A stretch of DNA of 64,000 bases, from IMG/VR virus record IMGVR_UViG_3300036770_006414, positions 1-64,000 of that record. One strand, given 5' to 3'. Under the pieces are notes generated by a model. That model did not search any database and was not told where the DNA came from. It was given only the letters and a program-made list of their open reading frames with translations. The DNA comes from a virus. The translations under genes were made by a program, and so were the position numbers. Of the stretch, positions 55,601 to 63,925 are shown in pieces (positions within the stretch are counted from its first letter, which is position 1; every line of letters begins with the position of its first letter).

Positions 55601-58600
55601 TTCTAGCTTGAAAAGATCGCCAGCCTTTTCTACCGCATCTATGTATCCAGTCATCCACTTTTCATGAGCCTCTCTACCAACTTCATCGGCGGCATCGAAA
55701 ACAGGCTGACTGGCGAGTCTGTAATTCAATGCATTCTCGACATCCTCCATCTCTTCTATTAACTCGATGCGATGCTTATACTCCCTTTCAGCAAGAGATA
55801 ACAGATCCTCATCTGGAGTTTTACTGTTGACAATCCAGTAGTTAATCTTTCCAATTACATCGCTCCTGTTTTGTTCTGGAATAGCCAAGACATCTGGATC
55901 CTCCTCGAAGGATTTGCCATCGACAGTAAGAACTGCTGTGTTCCTACTGTTTCTATATCCAGTAGCAACCTTGGGGTCCGTGGAAACATACAGGCCCCAC
56001 CCGTAAACCTGCGCCCCTTCGCCAGTCCCTATAGCATGAAGCTTGAATTTGTCGAATATGTACGGAGATCCGTGCCATGCGTTGACCTGAAAGAGAATAG
56101 CCCGCGGGTAGGCCCCAGGGACCGATACCCCAACAATACGCTCAAGCTCAGCCCGCGCCTTATCGAAGCGATCACGCAGCTTGTTCATCTCCTTGGCCGC
56201 ATCGAGCATCTTCCTGTTGAGAGCATTGTCCTCAACCCGTATCTTCTGCGTGGGCGTCGACAAGGTTATCTTGCCACCAGCAAAAGAAACAGTAGCCTGG
56301 ACGCCATCATAAAAAACCGTATCCCCCTCGCGGGCGGGTGTATAATTGATGTCTAGGACATCAATGTCCTCCATGTTTACCCCCGTAATGCGCTCCTTCA
56401 TGTTGGCCGATACCAATACCCCAGGAGCTACAACAAACCACCGCTTGCCCTTGTATTGCACATAATCGCCAACCGTAGGGTCCCTATCAACAACTTTTAA
56501 GTCCCCACCAAGGTAATGGCCAGCAGGAAGCTGCTCGGCAGCCTTGTTGATGCGTATGAAGTCCTCGCCCTCGGAAAGTATGCGGCCAAAGATCTCCTCC
56601 ATCTGGGGACTCAAGTTCCTTACAATAGAGGCATAAGTATTGATCCAACGGGCAAACTTGTCGAAAATATCACGCAGCTTCGCTGGTACTCCCGTCCTCC
56701 CACGCCTCAGATAAGCCTCGAAAGCCTCAGCGAAAGCCTCACTTGTATCCCTGCTCCAGCGCTTGGTCCCAGCGTACTCCATAATAACACGACGCTCCGC
56801 TGGAGTAAGCCATTGCTCAAAAACGTGAGCCAGCTCGTGGAGCGGTGTACTTACATCTGGATTCGTTAAGGCAGCAACAATCGTCCTGGCCTGGTCGATA
56901 AATACCGTAGCCCCCTTAGCTGTCTTTGGTACAGGCATGCCAGCCTGCTGGGCAGTAAGAGAATCCTGCCAGGCTATAGATAAGTAAGCATCCTCCAAGG
57001 TCATGCCCCGACGTAAAGCCATCGTCGCAATAATCCTGTCAGCAACCTCCGCAACTGCCCTAGCCTGGGCCTTGCTGAGCTTAAAGAAGTTCTCAATTAC
57101 AACGGCAAGCTCGTCCTTGTTTCTGGGATTGGCAACAGTAGGCTCCCTCTCTCCAGACGGTGTTCTGCCCTCCGTAGGAGTTGCTGTCGGCCTAGCCCCT
57201 GGGGTTGTACCAGTAGGAGTAGCCTCTGAAGGAGTAGCGGTATCGACAGGCGTAGCCTCGGCAGCACGTCTGGCATCCTCCCTGGCCCTAGCCTCAGCTA
57301 TCTTTGGCTCGTACTCCCTCCGAGCCTCCTCCTTCATCCTGTTCCAATCATTGATATCGTTCTGGGCATCAATCTCTATCCTGGCCTTCCTTGCATCGTA
57401 GTCAGTCCATTCCTCGATAGGATCGGTATCTGGCCTCTCTCCAAGCTCATCGATTCGAGCGGCAGCCTTCTGATTGGCCGCTTCAATGCCAAAGTCCAGG
57501 CGAGCAATCTCTTTATCTAGCTCGTCAGTTAACTCCTTAACGGTTGGTCCGTCAGGAGGAGAAGGGGCTGCCGTAGGAGTTGCTGCGGGAGTAGCCGCGG
57601 GCGCTTCGGTCCTCCTGGTTGGCGGGGCATTCTCTTCGAGCAGGCGCTCCTCGACCTGATTGGCAAAGTCCTCGTACCAAGGATCCTCGGGGTCGGCCTC
57701 CAGGCCTCGCTCGGCCTGCTGCTGTTCGTAATCCCCAAGAGCCTGCTGCTCATCGGGCGTTAGGCGGCCCTGCCCCGCCATCTCGTTAATATAGTCCCTT
57801 GGCGCTTTATCCCCAATACTCAGAGCCTGCTGAGCCTGGTTCTGAGCCACGTACTGATCAAAAACATCCCTGTTCTCCTGGACCACACGCTCCCCCGTAA
57901 CTTCCTCCCCCTGGGCCTGGCGGCGAGCAAGATCCCTAAGCTGATCATCGACGGTATCAGCGCCGAACAAATCGTCGATAGACTTACCAACCCCTCCCTC
58001 TTCGGGGCTATCGGCATCTGCCAGGCTTACCCAATCCTGCTTTGTTCCATCTTCGTACGTCCCGCGAACCATCTCCTTTCCGTCGGGAGAGGTAAGGCGA
58101 TCGGTTACCGTTAACTCCCTGCCGTTGTATACAACCTTGTTATTAAGAGCACGCTCAGCTGCCGCAGCCTCTGGGGTATTACCCTGCAAGGCCTGCTCGG
58201 CCTGGCGAGTCGGGTTGGTGAGGTTGTCGACATACTTGCCAATCTTTACGGCGTCCTCCTTGGTAATATCTCCCCTCCCGACGGCATCCTGCACAAACTT
58301 AAGGAAGGCAGGCTTGTTATCCCGAATGTAACGGGCGTACTCAAGCTGCTGCCCCATCTCCCTGGACCGCTCAGAGCTTCCAGTAAGAGCACCCAATATC
58401 CCCACCGAAGCGCCAGTGGTAAGTATTGTGCTGATTACCTCTTCGCTGCTCATCTCGGTCTCAAAGTCAGAGCCGAAGGCATTGTTTGCCACTATATTTG
58501 CACCCTTCTCGGCTATCATAGCAAACATCTCCTCAGCAATATTCTGAGGGATCTCTTTTACCATGTAGCTAAAAGTGTTACGGGCGTTGAGCGAACCGTC

Positions 58601-60127
58601 CTTGATAGCATCGATGGCTCTGGCAAACGTAGGAGCGTCGAGAGCCTTTCTACCAGCTCCAAATACAGGAGGGGCAAATATCTCCAAAAGAGCCTGAAGG
58701 GTTGCCGAAGAATTTGCGTATTGTGCCGCCTCCTGTGGCGTCAGTCCCCTTTTTCTTGCATCCTCGTAGAAGTCGTTAACCGAGAAAACATATCCCGACA
58801 CGAGGCCACCAATTGTTGCTGAAGCCCCAGAGCCTGCCCCCAACGCACGTGCACCCTTGGCAAGGGCTCCTGAAGCAACAGCCATACCAGCAAGGTTTAC
58901 ACCAGCATTGGTTATAGCTGTCCCTATATTCTGCGGCTGGAAGTTACCCTTGTCGTCAAATAGCGAAGAATCAATATATGATCGCCAGTTGTTATCGTAC
59001 CAGTTGCTAAGGTTCCTCATGTTGTCCTCGAGCCCCAGCGAAGCAATAGCACGCTCCCCGCGCTCCTGATCGCCAAGTACTATCCCAGCAGCCATCTTTG
59101 TAAGCCCGTACGTCTGGCCAGCGAGGCCAACAACAGCATCCTTGGCAGCAAGAACATTGCGCCAGACCTGCTTGCCCCTATTCCCAAGAAACGTTCCATC
59201 GAGCCTGTTGTTATCCGCTGCCGTCTGTTTGTTTGTACGGAGAGCAGCCGCAGCCTCGGGAAACTTCTCCAGGTAGGTTGAAATCGACTGAGAAGCAGCC
59301 TCGTAATTATCAAACAACTCGAGGAGCTGCGGAACCTTTGATCGCATACTGTATGGAATAGCCTGCATCAGCTCATCCATATTGATCTCAACGCCCTGCC
59401 TGGCTGCCTCCCGAAGGCCGTCGTAAAGCTCATAAAAATCATCCTGCTCACCAGGCGACAAGGTCTGCATAACCTTATCGATATTCTCTTTAGCCTGTTG
59501 CCCTTTCCAGACAATAGCATTGCCAACAAGCTCTGCCTTCGCCTGCTCATCCCAATACCTACTTCCATCGGGGCGCATAATGCCAAGAGCCTGAGCCGAC
59601 TGGTAATTCCAATGGTCAGACAAATAACTCTCCACCTCTGGCAAAAACTCCTCGGGAACTCCAATGCGCTGGCCTGTAGCAACAGCCTCAAACCGCTGCT
59701 TCTCCTGCCGCTGCTGTCGCGTTTGGGCAATACCCTGCTCTACATCCATGCCGTACTGCCTGGCAACACTCTGAGCCACTGGATCACGCTGAGCCAATTG
59801 CTGCGGAGTCTGCGTCTGCCTTCCAGTAACATCCGTAGGTAATTGCTGAACAGGAGCCTGCTGCTCCCTGCGCTGACGCTCCATAGCCAACAGGGGGTCC
59901 TGGGGAATAACCCCCGAAGGCGCACGCGAAGGACCAAACAAGCCCCTAGCAAAGTCATCGTAATTGTCGGGGAGGTTGTTGATGAGGCGCTCGCTCTTGA
60001 CGAACTCGTAAATCTTTCGACTACGAACAGGGTCCATCATACTATCCCTGAACTCATCAAGCCCTGGGAGATTGTTGATGACAGGACGCACAATATCGTA
60101 GAGCTTCTTAATCTTATCGTCGTTCAT
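49682..60127 (-). CDS. giant polyvalent internal virion protein (ART and two metallopeptidase-like motifs)
   Basis: This 3,481-aa protein takes up one sixth of the window. Visible parts in order: coiled, Gln-rich N-terminus; hydrophobic Gly/Ala segment near 400-450; Pro/Thr-rich linkers near 840-860 and 955-995; a zincin-like module with HELAHVFEQW at 1097 and a following SEAFAEAFEAYL; an ADP-ribosyltransferase of the polyvalent-protein type from about 1351 (WHGSPYIFDKF, GTGEGAQVYGWGLYVS) to about 1890 (NGYDGVKYP, NYVIFDD) with long helical insertions; a second HELAHLIQKIEG at 2036 as in LPD23-type domains; long helical regions; and membrane-type segments near 3154-3275. Proteins of this kind are packaged and ejected with the DNA. 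No polymerase motif is seen. Confidence 0.75.
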   Translation of the reverse strand: MNDDKIKKLYDIVRPVINNLPGLDEFRDSMMDPVRSRKIYEFVKSERLINNLPDNYDDFARGLFGPSRAPSGVIPQDPLLAMERQRREQQAPVQQLPTDVTGRQTQTPQQLAQRDPVAQSVARQYGMDVEQGIAQTRQQRQEKQRFEAVATGQRIGVPEEFLPEVESYLSDHWNYQSAQALGIMRPDGSRYWDEQAKAELVGNAIVWKGQQAKENIDKVMQTLSPGEQDDFYELYDGLREAARQGVEINMDELMQAIPYSMRSKVPQLLELFDNYEAASQSISTYLEKFPEAAAALRTNKQTAADNNRLDGTFLGNRGKQVWRNVLAAKDAVVGLAGQTYGLTKMAAGIVLGDQERGERAIASLGLEDNMRNLSNWYDNNWRSYIDSSLFDDKGNFQPQNIGTAITNAGVNLAGMAVASGALAKGARALGAGSGASATIGGLVSGYVFSVNDFYEDARKRGLTPQEAAQYANSSATLQALLEIFAPPVFGAGRKALDAPTFARAIDAIKDGSLNARNTFSYMVKEIPQNIAEEMFAMIAEKGANIVANNAFGSDFETEMSSEEVISTILTTGASVGILGALTGSSERSREMGQQLEYARYIRDNKPAFLKFVQDAVGRGDITKEDAVKIGKYVDNLTNPTRQAEQALQGNTPEAAAAERALNNKVVYNGRELTVTDRLTSPDGKEMVRGTYEDGTKQDWVSLADADSPEEGGVGKSIDDLFGADTVDDQLRDLARRQAQGEEVTGERVVQENRDVFDQYVAQNQAQQALSIGDKAPRDYINEMAGQGRLTPDEQQALGDYEQQQAERGLEADPEDPWYEDFANQVEERLLEENAPPTRRTEAPAATPAATPTAAPSPPDGPTVKELTDELDKEIARLDFGIEAANQKAAARIDELGERPDTDPIEEWTDYDARKARIEIDAQNDINDWNRMKEEARREYEPKIAEARAREDARRAAEATPVDTATPSEATPTGTTPGARPTATPTEGRTPSGEREPTVANPRNKDELAVVIENFFKLSKAQARAVAEVADRIIATMALRRGMTLEDAYLSIAWQDSLTAQQAGMPVPKTAKGATVFIDQARTIVAALTNPDVSTPLHELAHVFEQWLTPAERRVIMEYAGTKRWSRDTSEAFAEAFEAYLRRGRTGVPAKLRDIFDKFARWINTYASIVRNLSPQMEEIFGRILSEGEDFIRINKAAEQLPAGHYLGGDLKVVDRDPTVGDYVQYKGKRWFVVAPGVLVSANMKERITGVNMEDIDVLDINYTPAREGDTVFYDGVQATVSFAGGKITLSTPTQKIRVEDNALNRKMLDAAKEMNKLRDRFDKARAELERIVGVSVPGAYPRAILFQVNAWHGSPYIFDKFKLHAIGTGEGAQVYGWGLYVSTDPKVATGYRNSRNTAVLTVDGKSFEEDPDVLAIPEQNRSDVIGKINYWIVNSKTPDEDLLSLAEREYKHRIELIEEMEDVENALNYRLASQPVFDAADEVGREAHEKWMTGYIDAVEKAGDLFKLENGPYPTKGDFISLEENQKKYKEDYEEAIEDAQRKYKLENGSRAEIAANKARQEYLEKNLPPLPPGAKTQHRYLGYQINDLVVLHKEYIIDEQRAAINHMTIRKLAGKDVKITQPPSALYRVTVHNGKKDIEHKWFRWFEPVNYSTLADLLSKLPPDPPSNVWDPDTPEQFLAEAKEAFDAMEGQRQDYENEVRKYEERVDQARNTFKQKLRDKLEDKLDDEATRLSSERINIRFEYMQEADPRKKQALKEMLDAKTQEISDYLDEKARKIQSGEINPPRGRWYEEAINELSMDIKEAYDEFKPAHDNFLNSKAYGNLPTNERLYKFLSIWLGGPRFASEFLQANGYDGVKYPTNALMRTRSDDHHNYVIFDDEAIQINERINFENDQEASRTLFQIAGANANMDPDMAAWYDKANLMDQAGVDQNIIKRMTNWERGADGKWRYELDDVEVDMDTFNKMSDGFTTLGAIVKDDKGLFDKYPQLRGVMFHKYSDATRPDLSDTAGYYLSFTNTIGVSSDNTNVDATLAHELAHLIQKIEGFTEGGNQLSALAKMPKAEKDALVNQYVDGRQRAVTRISDSIEEYKKLPVPSRPALVELRDKIRAIVSSSKTYKRLVDGGKAAMNKLVEAKDAYSQAVIDFVDNLMTLGLDDYPSETYDFNNDDFHEKNVGLLEKLGKMDDFDLDYVWKDIVSKTIGEWEFRKRELQSEIKTLVNGPGIDRDSILFRSLPDGVAHKLYLRLGGEVEARNVERRRGMTAEQRRNKSMASTEDIARPSQILFQTADADEPFEPNEHVKSAISKYADSWISLNQSLSFTRFWNSLPAKVQRQMDKDQVKQLFEGTPGYSKVRDMRRERAEGQAEASFGNKQSKGGRSIVDKTAVDQAVKDEVTKKGIRYFAEPMNQSEQQILMWLDAIGTDEATKAFLTNETELPYHLQAFLGIELLKRLNGLSKFGDAAQVAVHLARLGTSLGRGVNAFKALTFLTPEGIQIAVSRIIEKAYDGLRKKYQNRISRSIDKYKAAKAAAGRSAQSSTLRDKEWLKEAKADVERRLAEQKGGSTRFQTRFTPTGLDPKMVPLMVEYGIYTALEGNTEFKTWATKMRARFGLTDAQALEIWDHRPVNGVFSVREIGNNAAFISNVDTFAWSEEAVKAVLENYGIYSSAVLAKRIYNSFKRDAREEFNKNATKGEKAFVQALDWGDEAAATDLITRTWAAGAGFQGLDQELQDLIDKTNEILTKSPTYAMKEAAIKDLMALAFRKVGREPIGEYVSMMMYYNMLSSPGTHLANIMGNLFQTLGDTASTLFAPILDLPGVRAITGSAEMKVAPQYRFSTGEKLRAAKFGLKLGLKNARDIIKTGRLTQIQGQKYEIPNLQERYRFASDVMAHLSQVLPNLKRGKPAAALNDILKAFFGGYALMAKYNSRLMDAEDAIFRTPTMVSYYVTASEQLASREVTEKGDLYQEVLNDLQSRGDITGDPNNKKNREKIRAAIADRLRGWAIGDIDTTWKQLMDQTRNDLQASGLPFSEQDVINGAMERFPSDFRVKDIAERRANRAVFRFPPEGTVGAIAVSLNDFIRKLPFGNNVVPFTNLLANLFNTWLDYLPPVAMARYYGFTLTTASNKMFGKSLPTTNIRGGGGFLRDVDEQILRRNELIWRGAVGLIFMTIAGMTLGGEDEEGYPIMTGQGPSDYKKKKELEARGVKWHSIRVPGIGYVSYSMLPIGLALSFVGNLFDVERYGNEKQKDMAWAAAVAGFPAYMLDIAFLSSLSDLIQTISNSERYTSLEKMNEAISRVMSKYIPLSAILNNAEASMGYDQPELLGWSSLLKSVPFVRQIASDKPALDHFGRPISKQVQEGILHNVWYHTIGTKRFYRPETELDPVEKLFMDKNYYTPQVSRQTEIGGVKLADDPVLYYEFFKLSQRFFKKQLDQTAQSYRTMPDDLFEKYMDKMHRKSRDIVAKMLTAGMHPDEIARVLEIQP

Positions 60128-60142
60128 AAAAGAACCGTTATA

Positions 60143-61585
60143 TTATTGAAAATCCTCATTCCAATCAACCTGCCTTCTTGAGCCTTGGCCATCAGCTGGT
60201 GGCTGACGAGGGCCAATCATTTCATCTGGTTCGCCCTCCCGAGCTCTCCGAGGCTGCTCGCCTGCTGCTCTGCGCTGTTCCTCTACAGTTGGACGCCTAG
60301 CCTCAAAGCGCTCGCCAGTCCTGCTGTAGTTAGGCTTGCTCTGAGAGTATACACCAATCTGACCAGCAAACTGAGGACTGAACCCAAGCTGTGGCAGGAA
60401 CTCGATGTTAAGTGGGACCTTCTTGGTACGTATGCTAGCACGCCAGTCAGAAAGAAGCCTATCTTTAACGTCTTGAGGAAGGAAGGCATCAATTTCAGGC
60501 TTGGGCGGCGTAAGCCGAAGGAACACCTCTGGTTCGCCCGTAGAGGCGTTGATTTCGACGTTCTCAACAACATATCCATCTTCAGTTGTTGCCCCCTGGA
60601 GCATCGAAGATATCTCCCTTGCAACCGCTGTACTGCGAGACCTGGCCATATCAGTGCCCCTGTTATCCCAGACAGCGGACAACTTATCTGACCACCAAGA
60701 CGCTGGCTGGTTAGCCATTCGGCTTCGCATAGCCTCAACGCGACCCTCGTCCTCGTCGACCGTGCGCCAGTTCTTGAGGCTCTCCCTCGTGACGGACTCT
60801 ACCGCGGAGTTCAAAAGCCTGCCTATGGTAGTATTTAAATTCAAACGCCCCTGGGAGTCGATAAAGTTAGTCTCTGGATCGCCAGCAAGGCCGTAATAAC
60901 GGCGGCGCTGCTCCTCGGCCTTTATCATATCTGGGGTGATGGCCGTTGCAAATATCTCTGTCGCACGCTTCTTTAAAACCCCTTCGAGTTCGCCCCTTGT
61001 ATGAAGCTTGGTGTATTTATCAAGCTCCTCGACATTACTGAGTTCTTGCAGCAGAGTGTTCTCTACGATCCCAGCCCGCGACGTAGTCCATTTGGTCCAG
61101 TCCTCCTGCGTTAGCGGCTTGGCCACCTCCATAGGATTTATCTGGTTGTACATCTTTGTCTGTGGATCGAAATTAAGAGGAGGAATATTAGCCCTGTAAT
61201 CCTCCATAGCCTTGGCGGCAAGAACAGGATCACTCTCCAGGTTCTCCAGGATTCCCTTCTGGTTGGCGACATCCTGGTTGTATCGATCCTCGATAGCTTT
61301 TAACGGTCCAGTCTGCCTGTCGGCAGCCATCCGCTGGCGTAGGTTCGCGATACGAGGCTCAAGCGCACGCATACCCCGCGGGTTAGCCTGCAACTCCTGG
61401 GTCATAGCATTTATCTCTTCCTCGTACCCAGATAGGATGTTTGAAAGCAGCTCCCTATCTTGCGGGATAGCCTTTACATCTGCAAAGGCCGAAGATACAT
61501 CTGTTGCACCCGCCGCCCCAGAACTTTCAGGCTCCTGAAGGTAGTCGATAAAGTCGGCAGAGCTGGTCTTGTAAAATCTTGCCAT
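60143..61585 (-). CDS. internal virion or ejection-type protein
   Basis: This 480-aa protein is largely helical (LSNILSGYEEEINAMTQELQ, ANLRQRMAADRQ) with a charged, Pro/Arg-rich disordered C-terminus (RAAGEQPRRAREGEPDE). No enzyme motif is present. It lies 15 nt before the giant polyvalent gene and after the 777-aa gene, an order like the internal-protein clusters of podovirus-type phages. It is inferred to travel in the capsid. Confidence 0.6.
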   Translation of the reverse strand: MARFYKTSSADFIDYLQEPESSGAAGATDVSSAFADVKAIPQDRELLSNILSGYEEEINAMTQELQANPRGMRALEPRIANLRQRMAADRQTGPLKAIEDRYNQDVANQKGILENLESDPVLAAKAMEDYRANIPPLNFDPQTKMYNQINPMEVAKPLTQEDWTKWTTSRAGIVENTLLQELSNVEELDKYTKLHTRGELEGVLKKRATEIFATAITPDMIKAEEQRRRYYGLAGDPETNFIDSQGRLNLNTTIGRLLNSAVESVTRESLKNWRTVDEDEGRVEAMRSRMANQPASWWSDKLSAVWDNRGTDMARSRSTAVAREISSMLQGATTEDGYVVENVEINASTGEPEVFLRLTPPKPEIDAFLPQDVKDRLLSDWRASIRTKKVPLNIEFLPQLGFSPQFAGQIGVYSQSKPNYSRTGERFEARRPTVEEQRRAAGEQPRRAREGEPDEMIGPRQPPADGQGSRRQVDWNEDFQ

Positions 61586-61591
61586 AATGTA

Positions 61592-63925
61592 TTACCCCCC
61601 GAGTATTTTAGCATTTATCTTCTGTGCAGCCGTCTGAGCTGGCTTCCTGTTCTTGGCTGCATACATCATACCAGTACCTAGGTTGGTGAGGTTCTGTGCC
61701 AAATTAGTGTAGAACTGATCGCGATCCTCTACGTTTGCAACATCAGCGGCCTGTCGAGCATCCATAATAACTCTGTCCCTGCTGTCAAGAAGGGAAGCAC
61801 GCTGCCCCATTAATCCAGACTGGTTCGTTACGGCCTGCTGGTTGGCTACCGTCGAGGCCCGCATAGCCTGAGAACCAGAAAGCTGCTGTATACCCCTGGC
61901 GGCATTCATAGATCGAGATCCGCGAGCCTGGGCGGCAGCATCTGCCCGCTGCATGTTTATATCCTCAATAGCCTGCTGGCGACCAGCCTCAACGCCTCGC
62001 ATTGCCCTGGCGTTAGCAGCAAGCCCCTGGCGGCCAAAGTCCTCATAAAAAGACTCGTTGGTTTTATCACCCAGCCTGTTTACTATCGTAGCAGCCAACG
62101 GTCCCAGCGTTGATACTGCTACTCCCAAAGGCCCCATGTTTGCTCCTACAAACTGCGATACATTGCTTATAGCGTTACCCACGCGAGTTCCAAAACGAGT
62201 GGGAGACTCTGGTCGCTGTCCCTGCATCCAAGTGGTGTTGGTAGGAACAGTGCCAGAAGTCGGGAGGGTAGAGATCAAAGGCGATCCAAGCGTTACAGGC
62301 GCACCCAAGCTGGGGTTGACTGTATTATCGCCAACCCGAGGGTCAGCAAATTGATTGTAAGTCGTTCGCTGGTTGGCTGGAGCCTGCTGGGCTGGCATCA
62401 TCGTCAAGAGCTCTTCTTCCGTAAATGGCATCATGGCCGAAGATACTCCAGCCGAATAAAAAGGAACAGAACCCATGCCAGGAATGCCTATCCTGTTTTG
62501 AGGTACGGTGTATTCAAAAGGAACACCACCCACAGGATCTGGAATAGCAGCCATTGGGGTGGCCGTAGCTTGCCTGACGAGCTGTTGCTGCGGCACTCCT
62601 GGAGTCCCATTCTGATACATTGGTATCTCTCCCCCGTTCTCCCACGTTTTGCGGGCGTATACCCTAAATGCCTTGGCCCTCGGCGAATCGCCCTGGAGGT
62701 TCTTCTTGTGGCGTGAATAGAAAGCCTCGCGACGCTTTTCGCTCTTGTGGGTTCGGTAGTCCTCCATACTAGAGTCCCCGAAATGATGCCATTTGCCATC
62801 CATATAGACGGCCATCTTCTTGCCCTTGCGGTCACTGCGCTTGGTAGCGCCGTCCCGAACAGTCCCGCCTTCAGCCATCTTATCTTCGGCCTCAATCTTG
62901 CGCTCCTGCTCAAGCATCTCCTTGGTAGGCTTCTTGCCAGAACCTCGGTTGGCCCGTATATTATCCCAGAGGCCGCGACGCGAATAAGAGCCATCGGCCC
63001 TGCGTATCATCCCGCCGCCAGCCATCTTCTTGAGCTTGCCGCCGTACATCATTGGCATATCTTCCATGGGCATCTCCTCCATGGGAGGCTCCTCCGTTGG
63101 GGGGCCTTCCATAGCCATATCTTCAGGCATAGGCCCAGCCTCCATGCCTTGGGGAGGAGCGCCCTCCATAGCAGGCTCCATCGGTGCTCCTGGAGCCTGC
63201 CCCATAGCCTCGGCCAAGCGGGCGTCGATCATCTGATTGATGACATCTTCTAATTCAATGCCCTCCACCTCGCCGCCTTCCTCCATGGTATACCCCATAA
63301 CACGACCACCGTAAGCCATCGCAAAGTTGCGGGCGAAGTTTGCCTTCTTGCGCATCTTCGGGGAAAACTCATCAGGGTTGGCAAGTATGTACTCGGCGGC
63401 CTGGCCGATGCTCATACCCATACGAGTAGCCTGGGCTTTGAAAGTTCCTTTTTTAGCAGGGTCGATTTCTATTTTGCCGCCCTTGGCGTACTTCTTTACC
63501 CTGCCACCACACTTCATCTTAGTCTTACCACCGTATCCCATCTGGTCGGGAGAGGAAAGGGCATCCATCTCACCCATAGCCATTTCGGCTTCCTTCTTTG
63601 CCTGTGCTTTCTCCATTGTATTCATATCATCGGCTTCACCAAGTGCGTAAGACCCCATAATCCTGCGCATAGCAGCCTCGGAAGGGGCATCAAAAGGATT
63701 GTCCATGACGTTATCAACAGCCCTGCGAAGGTCGCGATCCCGCTTCTCCTTCCTCTTGGCCATTGAAACACCGTCTTTTTTTATGCGCTTTGAGTATACA
63801 CGAGTCCCCACTGGCAGCTCTATGGGTATGCCACCATTCTCATGTGAAGGACCCTCGGCCATGAAGCTCTGCCCGTTGGGCATCATTACCGCCTCATTGC
63901 CTTCTATTTCTACCTTTCGCTTCAT
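61592..63925 (-). CDS. virion protein with repeated YGG/GG-K motifs
   Basis: This 777-aa protein opens with MKRKVEIEGNEAVMMPNGQS and SHENGGIPIELPVGTRVYSK, a conserved start of a virion protein group in uncultured phages. It carries repeated short motifs (GYGGKTKMKCGG, KKYAKGGKI, MAYGGRVMGY, MYGGKLKKMAGGG) joined by a Met/Pro/Glu-rich segment (residues about 245-300). A middle block with HHFGDSSMEDYRTHKSEKRR and FYSRHKKN resembles a small phage and algal-virus domain of the DUF5754 kind. The C-terminal third is Ala/Gln-rich helical. Probably an internal head protein. Confidence 0.6.
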   Translation of the reverse strand: MKRKVEIEGNEAVMMPNGQSFMAEGPSHENGGIPIELPVGTRVYSKRIKKDGVSMAKRKEKRDRDLRRAVDNVMDNPFDAPSEAAMRRIMGSYALGEADDMNTMEKAQAKKEAEMAMGEMDALSSPDQMGYGGKTKMKCGGRVKKYAKGGKIEIDPAKKGTFKAQATRMGMSIGQAAEYILANPDEFSPKMRKKANFARNFAMAYGGRVMGYTMEEGGEVEGIELEDVINQMIDARLAEAMGQAPGAPMEPAMEGAPPQGMEAGPMPEDMAMEGPPTEEPPMEEMPMEDMPMMYGGKLKKMAGGGMIRRADGSYSRRGLWDNIRANRGSGKKPTKEMLEQERKIEAEDKMAEGGTVRDGATKRSDRKGKKMAVYMDGKWHHFGDSSMEDYRTHKSEKRREAFYSRHKKNLQGDSPRAKAFRVYARKTWENGGEIPMYQNGTPGVPQQQLVRQATATPMAAIPDPVGGVPFEYTVPQNRIGIPGMGSVPFYSAGVSSAMMPFTEEELLTMMPAQQAPANQRTTYNQFADPRVGDNTVNPSLGAPVTLGSPLISTLPTSGTVPTNTTWMQGQRPESPTRFGTRVGNAISNVSQFVGANMGPLGVAVSTLGPLAATIVNRLGDKTNESFYEDFGRQGLAANARAMRGVEAGRQQAIEDINMQRADAAAQARGSRSMNAARGIQQLSGSQAMRASTVANQQAVTNQSGLMGQRASLLDSRDRVIMDARQAADVANVEDRDQFYTNLAQNLTNLGTGMMYAAKNRKPAQTAAQKINAKILGG

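Noticed and set aside
49682-60127. Virion RNA polymerase in the giant protein
   Set aside because: Length and position suggested an N4-type or crAss-type polymerase, but no DxDxD or DFDID-type catalytic motif was seen, while ART and HELAH motifs were.
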